In this document: in pieces, positions 34,180-41,459 of the stretch
Layout of the letters: each line of letters begins with the position of its first letter
Numbering within the stretch: position 1 is the first letter of the stretch
Assembly (NCBI RefSeq): GCF_002243515.1
Contig: NZ_CP022657.1
Location: 2,967,001 to 3,031,000 of the forward strand
From: Tumebacillus algifaecis
GTDB lineage: Bacteria > Bacillota > Bacilli > Tumebacillales > Tumebacillaceae
Length of the DNA stretch: 64,000 nt
Reading direction: 5' to 3'
Notes under the pieces: generated by a model
Told to the model about the DNA's origin: nothing
Database searches by the model: none
What the model saw: only the letters and a program-made list of their open reading frames with translations
Position numbers and translations under genes: made by a program

Positions 34180-36534
34180 GTGCCTTATACTCGCGATTTG
34201 GAAGATGTTGTCGTTGCCTTGAAAAAAGCTAAAAGAGAAGGAACTTATGTTAATCTTCTGATTGGTGCAGGGTGTTCAGTCACTGCTGGAATTCCAGCTG
34301 CAGCAGGCATCCTTGATGCGATTGAAGAAGCTTTCCCGCGAGAGTATAAAAGAGTAGAACAAAAAGACTATGCAACTTGTATGTCAAAGCTCACAACTCG
34401 CGAGCGTAAAAGTCTGATAAGTGATTTTGTCAATAATGCAAGCCTCAATTGGACACATATAACAATTGCCCACCTAATGAAATCAGGATTTATTAACCGA
34501 GTGCTTACAACAAACTTTGACAACTTGATATTGCGCGCTTGTGCTCTCCTAGATGTTTACCCTGCAATATATGACTTAGCCACTTCGAAGGACTTCAGAT
34601 CTGATTTGCTTCTTGAAGATAAATCAGTATTTCACCTACACGGTCAACATACAGGGTTTATCTTGTGTAACACTGAAGATGAGGTTCAAGAACAATTCGA
34701 TAATCTTAAACCGATCTATGACCACCTCAAACAAAACAGTATGTGGATTATCGTTGGCTATAGTGGTTTAAATGACTCGGTTTTTCAACTATTGGAGACT
34801 GAAAATTCTTTTGAACACCGACTCTTCTGGGTCGGATATAAAGACTCCGAGCCAGCTCCCCACCTTACGAAGAACCTGATTCAAGAGAAAAATTATGCAT
34901 TTTACGTGAAAGGTTACGATTCTGATTCATTCTTCGTTTCTCTTGCAAGACAATTGGAAAAATTCCCTCCTGAATTTATTGTTCGCCCATTCTCTCACCT
35001 GAGTAAGCTTTTGGAGAATGTGCAGTATTACACACTACCACTCGAAGAAACAATGTTTAAACTCGATGCTTTAAATGCTTCAACCACAAACATCGTGAAA
35101 GAGGCAGTTCAACGCATCGAAAACGATAGTACAATTATGGCCACTCACTTGTTAAACGCTGGTCTTCATGCTGAATTTTTCAAGTTGTTGCATAAGTGCG
35201 GGGAAGATGAACGGAAAAAGATTCTTGAGAAATTTGATAAAACGATAAAAGGAACGATCGCTGTTCATAGCCAAAACGTAGAAAAAATGGAATCCGAACT
35301 AGAACGTGATGAGAACAATGTGCAACTTCTTACCGATATTGCATTGGATTTAAGAAGAATTGGCATGCTGGGTTTTTCATTTGAGCATCTTGAAAGAGCA
35401 TGTAAATATTACGAGAAGGCTACTAGTATCGATGCAGAAAACTCGTACTTGTTTACTGAGTGGGGCTCTACGTTAATCACTTTTTCTCGTATGGGTGTAG
35501 AGGTTGAAAAAGCAAATGAATACCTCATAGATGCAATCGACAAATTCGAAAAGGCTCTAGAACTAATTGACGAGCATGATGTCGGTGTTACCAGAGAAAT
35601 AATTCAAATAAAGGCTCAACTCTTTTCTCTGAAAGCTGATGAGGGTGTTTTCGATGCAGATCTTAATGATTACATCATTAGAAACATCGAAGATAACCTC
35701 GAACACTTCACAAAGGATTCCGAAATTATGAGGATATTGGCAATATCCTACATGAATAGGGCAAATGAAATTGGAGATGAGACTCCAGAAGAAGCAGAAG
35801 AATTCTTGGAGAGGTCATTTGCAACTCTAATCCAGGCACGTGAAATTCTCCCAATCCCTCATGACCTCCAAATGATGTCCGAGTGTCTTCAGCACTTAGT
35901 CGAAATTTTACCTGATGGGTTCCAATCCGATTCTTTTGACCGTAATTATCGTATCATGCGTGATGCATTATTGAAGGAAATGGATGAAATATCTGAGTTT
36001 GAAGAGGATTCCCTTGCATACCAAGATGTTAAGCCTGGCATTCAGTCCATAAACAGTCTTGCTTATGTACTTATCAATAAATTGAACTTTGTTCATTCAA
36101 AAGAGTTGCTCGAAATGTACCTCGATGCAAGACCGTCCGACCCTTTTCCGATCGCAACCCTTGGCCTATGGTTCTTTAAGAACACCAACATTGATAATGC
36201 CATCGCTTTGAAACAAGGTGTTCACAATTATTCAAAAGCCATAGAAGCTGCCAAAGAGCAAGAGCATCCGCACACAGATGCCATCCAGCAGAAACTATAT
36301 GTTGAATCTGCGAAATTCCTGCTTCGACGAGAGCTAAATAAGAAGGATGCTTTGGAGTCACTTTTGAAGGCTTTTGAAATGGGGGTATTGGAAGACTATC
36401 CGAGTTTGTTCGTTGAAGTTCAGGTAATGATGACGGAGTTAAATCAAGAACTAGAGGAAGATACTTTAAAGGAAACTGCCGCTGCTACTACTCCGCCATC
36501 GCTCCATCCAGAACTAGAAGTTAAAGAAAAATAA
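34180..36534 (+). CDS. SIR2-domain protein with TPR-like C-terminus (candidate anti-phage NADase)
   Basis: A 784-residue protein. Residues about 25-270 are a SIR2 NAD-binding domain: GAGCSVTAGIP (29-39), TTNFDN (110-115) with the Asn that is catalytic in defence sirtuins, LHG (153-155) with the catalytic His, and VGYSGLND (192-199). Residues about 370-760 are helical repeats with TPR spacing (YEKATSIDAENSYLFTEWG; AREILPIPHDLQMM), likely the sensor. In DSR2 and ThsA such SIR2 domains destroy NAD on phage infection. There is no SLOG domain, so it is not ThsA. The start is GTG with GAGGAG upstream. AT-rich codon use, unlike the neighbours, suggests transfer. Confidence 0.85.
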   Translation: MPYTRDLEDVVVALKKAKREGTYVNLLIGAGCSVTAGIPAAAGILDAIEEAFPREYKRVEQKDYATCMSKLTTRERKSLISDFVNNASLNWTHITIAHLMKSGFINRVLTTNFDNLILRACALLDVYPAIYDLATSKDFRSDLLLEDKSVFHLHGQHTGFILCNTEDEVQEQFDNLKPIYDHLKQNSMWIIVGYSGLNDSVFQLLETENSFEHRLFWVGYKDSEPAPHLTKNLIQEKNYAFYVKGYDSDSFFVSLARQLEKFPPEFIVRPFSHLSKLLENVQYYTLPLEETMFKLDALNASTTNIVKEAVQRIENDSTIMATHLLNAGLHAEFFKLLHKCGEDERKKILEKFDKTIKGTIAVHSQNVEKMESELERDENNVQLLTDIALDLRRIGMLGFSFEHLERACKYYEKATSIDAENSYLFTEWGSTLITFSRMGVEVEKANEYLIDAIDKFEKALELIDEHDVGVTREIIQIKAQLFSLKADEGVFDADLNDYIIRNIEDNLEHFTKDSEIMRILAISYMNRANEIGDETPEEAEEFLERSFATLIQAREILPIPHDLQMMSECLQHLVEILPDGFQSDSFDRNYRIMRDALLKEMDEISEFEEDSLAYQDVKPGIQSINSLAYVLINKLNFVHSKELLEMYLDARPSDPFPIATLGLWFFKNTNIDNAIALKQGVHNYSKAIEAAKEQEHPHTDAIQQKLYVESAKFLLRRELNKKDALESLLKAFEMGVLEDYPSLFVEVQVMMTELNQELEEDTLKETAAATTPPSLHPELEVKEK

Positions 36535-36546
36535 GTACTTGTGTGC

Positions 36547-36575
36547 TTGTCAAAATGATAAAGATTATATATCAT
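36547..36575 (+). promoter_or_regulatory. Predicted promoter of a short hairpin/peptide transcript
   Basis: TTGTCA (36547-36552), exactly 17 bases, TATCAT (36570-36575). The predicted start, around 36582, would place the 16-bp inverted repeat at the very 5' end of the RNA. Confidence 0.5.
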
Positions 36576-36578
36576 ATA

Positions 36579-36622
36579 CTCAATTGCATGTGTCATTGAC
36601 TTTATCGACACATGCAATTGAG
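36579..36622 (+). ncRNA. Perfect 16-bp hairpin between SIR2 and TIR-like genes
   Basis: CTCAATTGCATGTGTC (36579-36594) pairs perfectly with GACACATGCAATTGAG (36607-36622), loop of 12. No T-tract follows on the plus strand, so it is not a normal terminator. Placed 44 bases after the SIR2 stop and at the start of a predicted short transcript that ends at 36767, it could be a protective 5' stem-loop, a regulatory RNA element or a dyad operator. Confidence 0.5.
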
Positions 36623-36656
36623 AGCACACCAAACCTATATGTAGGAGGTGTTCAAT

Positions 36657-36713
36657 ATGAACGAAAACAAAACATCAAAAGTGGTGACCTATTCTGGGAA
36701 AAAAATCAGATAA
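36657..36713 (+). CDS. 18-residue peptide ORF with strong RBS
   Basis: TAGGAGGTG stands 6 bases before ATG; the product MNENKTSKVVTYSGKKIR is short, polar and basic, not a hydrophobic type I toxin. A terminator starts 13 bases after the stop. Promoter, 5' hairpin, RBS, ORF and terminator make a complete transcription unit of about 185 bases. Too short for the function to be judged; it may be a real peptide or a leader that keeps the RNA ribosome-bound. Confidence 0.45.
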   Translation: MNENKTSKVVTYSGKKIR

Positions 36714-36725
36714 TTTAGCCTTTTA

Positions 36726-36767
36726 AAATAACCCCTCTCTGACATTGTTTAGAGGGGTTATTTTATT
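36726..36767 (+). terminator. Terminator of the peptide transcript
   Basis: AAATAACCCCTCT pairs with AGAGGGGTTATTT (13 bp, loop 12), followed by TATTTTA. Confidence 0.92.
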
Positions 36768-36784
36768 TTAAACAAGACGCACAC

Positions 36785-36798
36785 CATAGGTAAGCGTC
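36785..36798 (+). repeat. 14-bp direct repeat, left copy
   Basis: CATAGGTAAGCGTC lies after the terminator of the peptide unit. The same 14 bases recur at 37781-37794 after the terminator of the TIR-like gene, so the pair brackets that gene. Confidence 0.85.
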
Positions 36799-36807
36799 AA
36801 AGCTAGG

Positions 36808-36836
36808 TTTCCATCTGAAAGCAGATTTTGTATAAT
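36808..36836 (+). promoter_or_regulatory. Promoter of the TIR-like gene
   Basis: TTTCCA (36808-36813), 17-base spacer, TATAAT (36831-36836, perfect). The gene's ATG follows 35 bases later. Confidence 0.75.
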
Positions 36837-36871
36837 TGAGACTATATCTACAGTCGAGTGGAGGAAGAGAT

Positions 36872-37723
36872 ATGTCCGATCAAGAGCAGCAACAGGAAAC
36901 CGGCCAATTAAAAACTTGCTTTGTAGTAATGCCGATCTCGGATGCGGATGGCTACCTGCCCGGCCACTTCACGCGCGTATACAACCACATTATTAAGCCG
37001 GCCTGTAAAGAAGCTGGTTTCGAAGCTTTCCGGGCCGATGATGTAAAACAGACAAACATGATCATCTTGGATATTTTGCAGCGGATTGTAGCGGCGGATC
37101 TGGTAGTCTGTGACTTGAGCTCTAAGAATCCGAACGTAATGTACGAGTTAGGGATTAGACAGGCCTTTAATCTGCCAGTAGTGCTTTTGAAAGATACCTC
37201 CACTGACAGAATTTTCGACATCTCCTCTTTACGAGATGTTGGTTATGATGAAAGCCTCCGAATTGACACAGTACAAGCTGCGGTAGTCGCACTTTCTGAA
37301 TCTATACGGGAAACTTGGGTAAATCGCGATACCGATACACACTCTCTTATTAGACTTTTAGGTATAGATGCAGCCACACTTCCCGAAAAAACACAGATCG
37401 GCGCAGATACAAGATTAATACTCGAGGAATTATCAGCATTACGTTCAACGATAAATAATAGCAGTAAGCCAATTGGAGCTACCAGAATGAACGCATCAAG
37501 AACTGTGCTGGAGAATCTCGATGATTCGTTTACTAAAAACAAAATAATGCAAATTAAAAATAGTGTTGGATCGAATGTAATACACCCGCATTTTGGTTTT
37601 GGGAGAATTATTGGTCTTGACGGGGACGATGTTGCAATTGTGCGATTAGAAAATGGTGAAACAAGACGTATACATCCCCCTTACGATGGGCTCATTCACA
37701 TTATAGATGCATCTGATAAGTGA
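36872..37723 (+). CDS. TIR/deoxyribosyltransferase-like protein with C-terminal Tudor-like domain
   Basis: A 283-residue protein. Residues 15-140 form a Rossmann-like TIR/nucleoside-deoxyribosyltransferase-type domain: CFVVMPISD (16-24), AADLVVCDLSSKNPNVMYEL (74-93), where the Glu of YELG is the likely catalytic acid, and LPVVLLKD. Residues about 230-283 (SNVIHPHFGFGRIIGL, IVRLENGETRRI) resemble the small SH3/Tudor-like domain at the C-terminus of PcrA/UvrD, which in PcrA contacts RNA polymerase. The ATG at 36872 has GTGGAGGAAGAG upstream. Own promoter and terminator. A NAD- or nucleotide-cleaving effector is inferred, not shown. Confidence 0.7.
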   Translation: MSDQEQQQETGQLKTCFVVMPISDADGYLPGHFTRVYNHIIKPACKEAGFEAFRADDVKQTNMIILDILQRIVAADLVVCDLSSKNPNVMYELGIRQAFNLPVVLLKDTSTDRIFDISSLRDVGYDESLRIDTVQAAVVALSESIRETWVNRDTDTHSLIRLLGIDAATLPEKTQIGADTRLILEELSALRSTINNSSKPIGATRMNASRTVLENLDDSFTKNKIMQIKNSVGSNVIHPHFGFGRIIGLDGDDVAIVRLENGETRRIHPPYDGLIHIIDASDK

Positions 37724-37731
37724 ACCGGAAA

Positions 37732-37767
37732 AAAATAAAACCTGCCCAATTGGGTGGGTTTTATTTT
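37732..37767 (+). terminator. Terminator of the TIR-like gene
   Basis: AATAAAACC-T-GCCC pairs with GGGT-GGTTTTATT around AATT, followed by TTGAA. Confidence 0.85.
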
Positions 37768-37780
37768 GAATGATGCTCAG

Positions 37781-37794
37781 CATAGGTAAGCGTC
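37781..37794 (+). repeat. 14-bp direct repeat, right copy
   Basis: CATAGGTAAGCGTC, identical to 36785-36798 and likewise placed about 15 bases after a terminator with a TTATTTT tail. Confidence 0.85.
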
Positions 37795-37806
37795 TACACC
37801 ATTCTC

Positions 37807-37911
37807 TCACGGATATACGCCTGTTTCAAGATACTTAGCCAGTTGGTGCTCCTCCCCGTCGTGGTCAAAGTAACCGTCGTCTTTCATCGTTCGATACCAC
37901 AGCAACAACAT
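37807..37911 (-). CDS. Small ORF with its RBS at the IS21 junction
   Basis: A 34-codon ORF, MLLLWYRTMKDDGYFDHDGE at the start and ending LETGVYP. Its GGAG RBS (37920-37923) is the left copy of the IS21 target duplication, 8 bases before the ATG, so the insertion kept the RBS but cut off the original promoter. A diverged copy of part of it (GEEHQ region) occurs near 40300. The family is unknown; its place suggests a small phage late gene. Confidence 0.45.
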   Translation of the reverse strand: MLLLWYRTMKDDGYFDHDGEEHQLAKYLETGVYP

Positions 37912-37923
37912 TTGTTTTGCTCC

Positions 37924-37972
37924 TGTCAACATCAGCTGAAAATTCCTCAAAAACACCGTTTGAAATTCCCCA
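37924..37972 (-). repeat. IS21 terminal repeat region, istB side
   Basis: Starts TGTCAACA and contains two spaced blocks, GAAAATTCC and GTTTGAAATTCCCCA, matching the multiple end repeats typical of IS21 elements. Confidence 0.8.
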
Positions 37973-37996
37973 GTTTCGCCGATCTAGCGCAAACGA

Positions 37997-38776
37997 TTAC
38001 TCATTCTGATCCGCTTGATTCTCTGACCTAAAGAACCCCGCTTTTTTCTTTTCCTTCACTCGATAACTCTCCCCCTTAATGTTGATGGTACTGGAATGGT
38101 GGAGGAGGCGGTCTAGAATGGCTGTCGCCAAGACGGTATCACCAAAGATATCTCCCCACATTCCGAAGGACTTGTTGGAAGTGAGCACGATGGATCCTTT
38201 TTCATACCTCTCCGAGACGATTTGAAAGAAGAAGTGGGCAGCTGTTTCATCCATTTTTCGATACCCAATTTCATCAATCAAGAGCATATCAGGCTTGGTG
38301 TAGGCTCGCATCTTCTGCTGAATTGAACCACTGCGATGTGCGTCTTGGAGTGTCTGAACAAGGTCATGGGCTGACGTGAAGTAGACCGTCTTACGTCGGC
38401 TGATCGCTTCCATAGCCAAAGCTACCGCTAGGTGAGTCTTCCCTACACCGGGTGGACCAAGAAGTATGACATTCTCCCGATGCTCCACAAACCGTAAGGT
38501 AGCCAGATCCCGAATCCGCCGTTCATCAATGGATGGTTGAAATTCGAAATCAAACTGATCCAATGTCTTATGGTAAGGCAGTTTCGCTAAGCGTGTCCTA
38601 GTCTTAAGATATCGCTCGTGTTTCGCCGCTAACTCCTCTTGTAGAAGCTTGTCTAGAAACTCTAAATACGTTAGATTGTGTTTAGCTGCTTCTTCCGCAT
38701 GGGCATGGATGGTATCGGGAATCCGTACCCATCCAAACTGTTGAAAAGCAGCCTGCAGGCGCTCTTGTATGATCAT
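37997..38776 (-). CDS. istB: IS21 helper ATPase IstB
   Basis: A 259-residue AAA+ ATPase that assembles on target DNA and activates the IstA transposase. Walker A is LLGPPGVGKTHLAVALAM, Walker B reads LLIDEIGY, sensor 1 VLTSNKSFGMW. It starts at 38776 within the istA stop (ATGA overlap, 4 bases), the coupling typical of the family. The length is normal and no disruption is seen. Confidence 0.95.
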   Translation of the reverse strand: MIIQERLQAAFQQFGWVRIPDTIHAHAEEAAKHNLTYLEFLDKLLQEELAAKHERYLKTRTRLAKLPYHKTLDQFDFEFQPSIDERRIRDLATLRFVEHRENVILLGPPGVGKTHLAVALAMEAISRRKTVYFTSAHDLVQTLQDAHRSGSIQQKMRAYTKPDMLLIDEIGYRKMDETAAHFFFQIVSERYEKGSIVLTSNKSFGMWGDIFGDTVLATAILDRLLHHSSTINIKGESYRVKEKKKAGFFRSENQADQNE

Positions 38777-40017
38777 GAGCGCATCACCCCCTCGTCCATA
38801 AGCTGATCATAGACGGCGAGAGGGCGCACAGCCACTTCAGGTATTGGATTGGACATAAGTCGAGGTGATGGTTGGCCGACCGGTTTCTCGACGCTGTCTT
38901 TTCGAATTCCATCGAAGTGGTTTTTATTTTGTACAACTTCTCGGTGTCCTGTAGCCTTTCTGTGCTCAGCGATGACTTTACCTTCGTGATAGATACGTAT
39001 GCCGCCGCGACGATCATCCTTGATACGTACAAGATGACCTACAAAGCGAATTGGAACCGAGTAGCGGTTTCCTTCGTAGGAAATGAGCGTGTCTGACGAC
39101 ACTTTACGAACCTGATAATCCACGTAGTCAAAAGGTTCAACTGAGGGCGATTTCAAATGCTCACGGATGAGACGGTCAACAGGTCGTTCTTGCGTGGTGC
39201 CGTGCAGGCGCACATTGGAAACTGTATTCAGCCACTGGAGCGCTTGTTCATTAAGGTTCTGGAGATCCGTGAATGTCTGAACCCTCTGCCAGAAGTTTTT
39301 TCGTACATAGCCTACTCCGTTCTCTACCTTTCCCTTCGTTCTAGCCCGATAGGGGCGACAGCGGCGCAGCAAGAAACCATGATGGGAAGCGAACCGAGCG
39401 AAACGGTCATTCCAGACAACTTCCCCTTGATCGTCAGTCCCCGAAACGACCGTTTTCATGTTGTCGTAGAGGCACGTTTCAGTAATGCCGCCAAAGTATC
39501 TCATCGCCCTTTCATGGCAACCGATTAGAGTCTCAAGACGCTGATCCTCCGTAAACTCCACGTACATCATTCGAGAGTAACCCAACACCATTACAAACGC
39601 ATAAAGACGTTTCTTCTTACCGTGCCAATCTACACGAAACTCGCCCCAGTCCACTTGTGCTTGTCTTCCAGGCGGGGTTTCAAATCGAACCGTGGCCTTT
39701 GAAGCAACTTGAGGTCGGAGTGGTCGCATAAAATCTCGAAGAATGGTAATGCCACCGGTATAGCCTGCGGAACGAATCTCGTCCAGAATAACAATCGCAT
39801 TCAAACACCCTTCTTCCATCCTCTTTCGAACATAAGCTTTGAAAGGTGCTAACTTCTCAGGCTTTACTGTTGTCCGCTGGTAAGTTTCTAGGTACTCCTC
39901 GCGTAACCACCTACGAATCGTCTTACGATCACGGCCAAGCTCTTTCGCAATGGCCGTGATGCTCATTCCTCGTTGTTTCATCTCTTTAAGCACAAAAAAT
40001 TCCCCGTTCTTGACCAT
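38773..40017 (-). CDS. istA: IS21 transposase IstA
   Basis: A 414-residue DDE-type transposase. The N-terminal HTH (ITAIAKELGRDRKTIRRWL) recognises the IS ends. The catalytic Asp-Asp-Glu are placed in AQVDWGEFRVDW, CLYDNMKTVVSG and RTKGKVENGVGYVRKNFW. A C-terminal beta-barrel (SYEGNRYSVPIRFVG) completes the family layout. The start is ATG 40017 with GAGAGGAG upstream. Intact, so the element may still be active. Confidence 0.95.
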   Translation of the reverse strand: MVKNGEFFVLKEMKQRGMSITAIAKELGRDRKTIRRWLREEYLETYQRTTVKPEKLAPFKAYVRKRMEEGCLNAIVILDEIRSAGYTGGITILRDFMRPLRPQVASKATVRFETPPGRQAQVDWGEFRVDWHGKKKRLYAFVMVLGYSRMMYVEFTEDQRLETLIGCHERAMRYFGGITETCLYDNMKTVVSGTDDQGEVVWNDRFARFASHHGFLLRRCRPYRARTKGKVENGVGYVRKNFWQRVQTFTDLQNLNEQALQWLNTVSNVRLHGTTQERPVDRLIREHLKSPSVEPFDYVDYQVRKVSSDTLISYEGNRYSVPIRFVGHLVRIKDDRRGGIRIYHEGKVIAEHRKATGHREVVQNKNHFDGIRKDSVEKPVGQPSPRLMSNPIPEVAVRPLAVYDQLMDEGVMRS

Positions 40018-40053
40018 AATTTCTCTCCTCTCAGAGAGATTGTCCGTTGGAAG

Positions 40054-40103
40054 TGGGGAATTTTCAACCGTTTATATTGAGTATTTTACAACCGTTGTTC
40101 ACA
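40054..40103 (-). repeat. IS21 terminal repeat region, istA side
   Basis: Read inward from 40103: TGTGAACAACGGTTG, then a second AACGGTTG block running into GAAAATTCCCCA. The repeated AACGGTTG blocks are the likely IstA binding sites. Confidence 0.8.
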
Positions 40104-40133
40104 CTCCTCTTTGAGATCAATCCAGTTAGACAT
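40104..40133 (-). pseudogene. 5' part of a small ORF cut by IS21
   Basis: ATG 40133 with a GGGAGGCG RBS opens MSNWIDLKEE, which runs into the IS. Removing the IS and one CTCC copy joins it in frame to 37919-37884, giving a 21-codon ORF ending QNKCCCCGIER. Its stop overlaps an internal ATG (37887) of the ORF at 37807-37911. A small phage gene disrupted by the insertion is the simplest reading. Confidence 0.4.
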
Positions 40134-40187
40134 AATAATCGCCTCCCGCCCCCATTCTACGTGCGCAAGAAGAGCGCTATACCAAAA

Positions 40188-40235
40188 CAAAAAAGCCCCG
40201 TTTGAAGGTGTGCGGTACCTTCAAACGGGGCTTTA
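40188..40235 (-). terminator. Strong terminator after the second tail-fibre unit
   Basis: An 18-bp perfect stem, AAAGCCCCGTTTGAAGGT with its complement, loop of 7, and a T6 tract on the minus strand. Confidence 0.92.
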
Positions 40236-40360
40236 CGCATCCGCAATGGATAACAAAAGGATAGTATCATATTAACACGACTATTTTACATTGCGCAACG
40301 CATCGTCGAAGCCATATTGGTGCTCCTCACCGAATGCCGTGGCGACAAAACTACATCTCC

Positions 40361-40429
40361 TTACCGCTTACCCGTGTCCAATAGGACATTGCCTGTTGCG
40401 TCGTAATAAATCCTTCTACCGATTTGCAT
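40361..40429 (-). CDS. Short phage ORF, apparent truncated relic
   Basis: A 22-codon ORF beginning MQIGRRIYYDATGNVLLDTG with a GGAGGAGGG RBS. The opening closely resembles a longer protein that often follows tail fibres in Bacillales phages (MQIGRKIYYDKATGNVI-type), here ended early by TAA. It is 15 bases from the tail-fibre stop, so it is co-transcribed. Likely a relic. Confidence 0.5.
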   Translation of the reverse strand: MQIGRRIYYDATGNVLLDTGKR

Positions 40430-40444
40430 CACACTTCCCTCCTC

Positions 40445-41236
40445 CTATTCGAACGCCCACCAAAATACTTCGTTTCTTGTTCCGATGATACTTTCCGAGC
40501 CCCTAGCAAGAATCATGTCAAATCCTCCATTCAATCTCTGGAATTGATCGGCATCAGGACCAGTGGATGTTGTGAACGTGTATCGCCAACCACCACTATC
40601 CCAATAGTTGTAGTAGTTTCTCCATGTTGATTCGGGGATTGCGCTTGGCTGAATCGCGCAACATATTGAACCATTTCCGGAATAACCAACGACTACGCGG
40701 GGTGTAAAGTTCAAGCCGCGTATACTGATTTTATGCCTACCTGATGTTAAGACTGTATCCGAAAGGCCACTGGCAAACCGCTTACCAGTCACGATACTCC
40801 TAATCCCGTCATCGAGCTCCTGAAAGCTATGAGGGGCAGTTCCTACTACCGTGCCCCCTTTAGCGGTGATCGCGGTCGCGACTTGCGCTTTTCCGTCACC
40901 GACAGAGGTAAAAAGCTGTGCCTGTTGCGTCGCAAGTTCAGCCAGTGCCCCTTCTACGTTTTTTGTTGTGAAGCGACCCACTGTATCAGCGACGCTAATC
41001 GAGCTGGCCGCATGCGCTTCTAAAGTGGCGTTCTTGTGAGCATCCACCTTTTCCTGAGCGCCTGTAGGGGTTTCCGCGCCGATCTGCTCCACCGTCACGC
41101 CATGTGGATTGTTCTTGTCAACGGTATGATCCTCAGTAAGCTGCCTCCACTCTGCAATTCCTCCCTCAATGCGATTCATGTCCTTCTCTGACAATACATC
41201 ATTGTTATTCCAGTCTGTTTTCGGAACATATGACAC
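40445..41236 (-). CDS. Second, shorter tail-fibre-like protein
   Basis: A 263-residue protein starting at GTG 41236 (AAGGAGGTG nine bases upstream). The middle (NPHGVTVEQIGAETPTGAQE, then NVEGALAELATQQAQLFTSV and GGTVVGTAPHSFQEL) is clearly related to the main tail fibre at 45426-47192. The C-terminal about 90 residues differ (FTPRVVVGYSGNGSICCAIQ) and look like a receptor-binding tip. It lies beyond the lysis genes and a plus-strand module, with a terminator just upstream, so it needs its own promoter or read-through. Possibly an alternative fibre. Confidence 0.75.
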   Translation of the reverse strand: MSYVPKTDWNNNDVLSEKDMNRIEGGIAEWRQLTEDHTVDKNNPHGVTVEQIGAETPTGAQEKVDAHKNATLEAHAASSISVADTVGRFTTKNVEGALAELATQQAQLFTSVGDGKAQVATAITAKGGTVVGTAPHSFQELDDGIRSIVTGKRFASGLSDTVLTSGRHKISIRGLNFTPRVVVGYSGNGSICCAIQPSAIPESTWRNYYNYWDSGGWRYTFTTSTGPDADQFQRLNGGFDMILARGSESIIGTRNEVFWWAFE

Positions 41237-41302
41237 GTTATACAACACCTCCTTGGTCGGTACTTTGTAGCCGTTCAATTAACTTGAAGTTGAGGTGAAA
41301 AA

Positions 41303-41329
41303 CAAAAAAGCCCCACCGAATTCGGGGCT
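41303..41329 (-). terminator. Minus-strand terminator upstream of the second fibre gene
   Basis: On the minus strand AGCCCC pairs with GGGGCT, followed by TTTTTTG. It would stop late transcription before the second fibre gene at 41236. Confidence 0.75.
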
Positions 41330-41459
41330 ATGTATCGTTTCGACTCTTCGATTACAGGCTTTTAAAAATTTGTATTATATAATGCGAATAAAAATATATT
41401 GTGTTACAATCATAAGCACATGATAAATAGTAAATATATAAGTTCCTGGGGGTTTACGA

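Larger units (their letters stand above)
37924..40103 (-). mobile_element. IS21-family insertion sequence, 2180 bp
   Basis: Contains overlapping istA and istB. The ends are related inverted sequences: inward from 37924 TGTCAACATC..., inward from 40103 TGTGAACAAC..., both reaching a shared GAAATTCCCCA/GAAAATTCCCCA block about 45 bases in. The 4 bases CTCC occur directly outside both ends (37920-37923 and 40104-40107), the size expected for IS21 target duplications. The intact ORFs and clean duplication suggest recent insertion. Confidence 0.92.

Noticed and set aside
33450-34180. Attachment site (attL) of the prophage
   Set aside because: No tRNA gene and no repeat with a partner in the window; the other end lies outside, so it cannot be fixed.
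36657-36713. Type I toxin peptide
   Set aside because: The 18 residues are polar and basic with no membrane helix, and no antisense promoter was seen.
34180-37723. Straight identification as Thoeris (ThsA/ThsB)
   Set aside because: The SIR2 protein has TPR-like repeats instead of a SLOG domain, and the TIR-like protein does not resemble ThsB in its opening or length.
40281-40360. Small gene with GEEHQ motif after the 22-codon relic
   Set aside because: Its frame has no start codon downstream of an in-frame stop, so it is only a relic similar to the ORF at 37807-37911.
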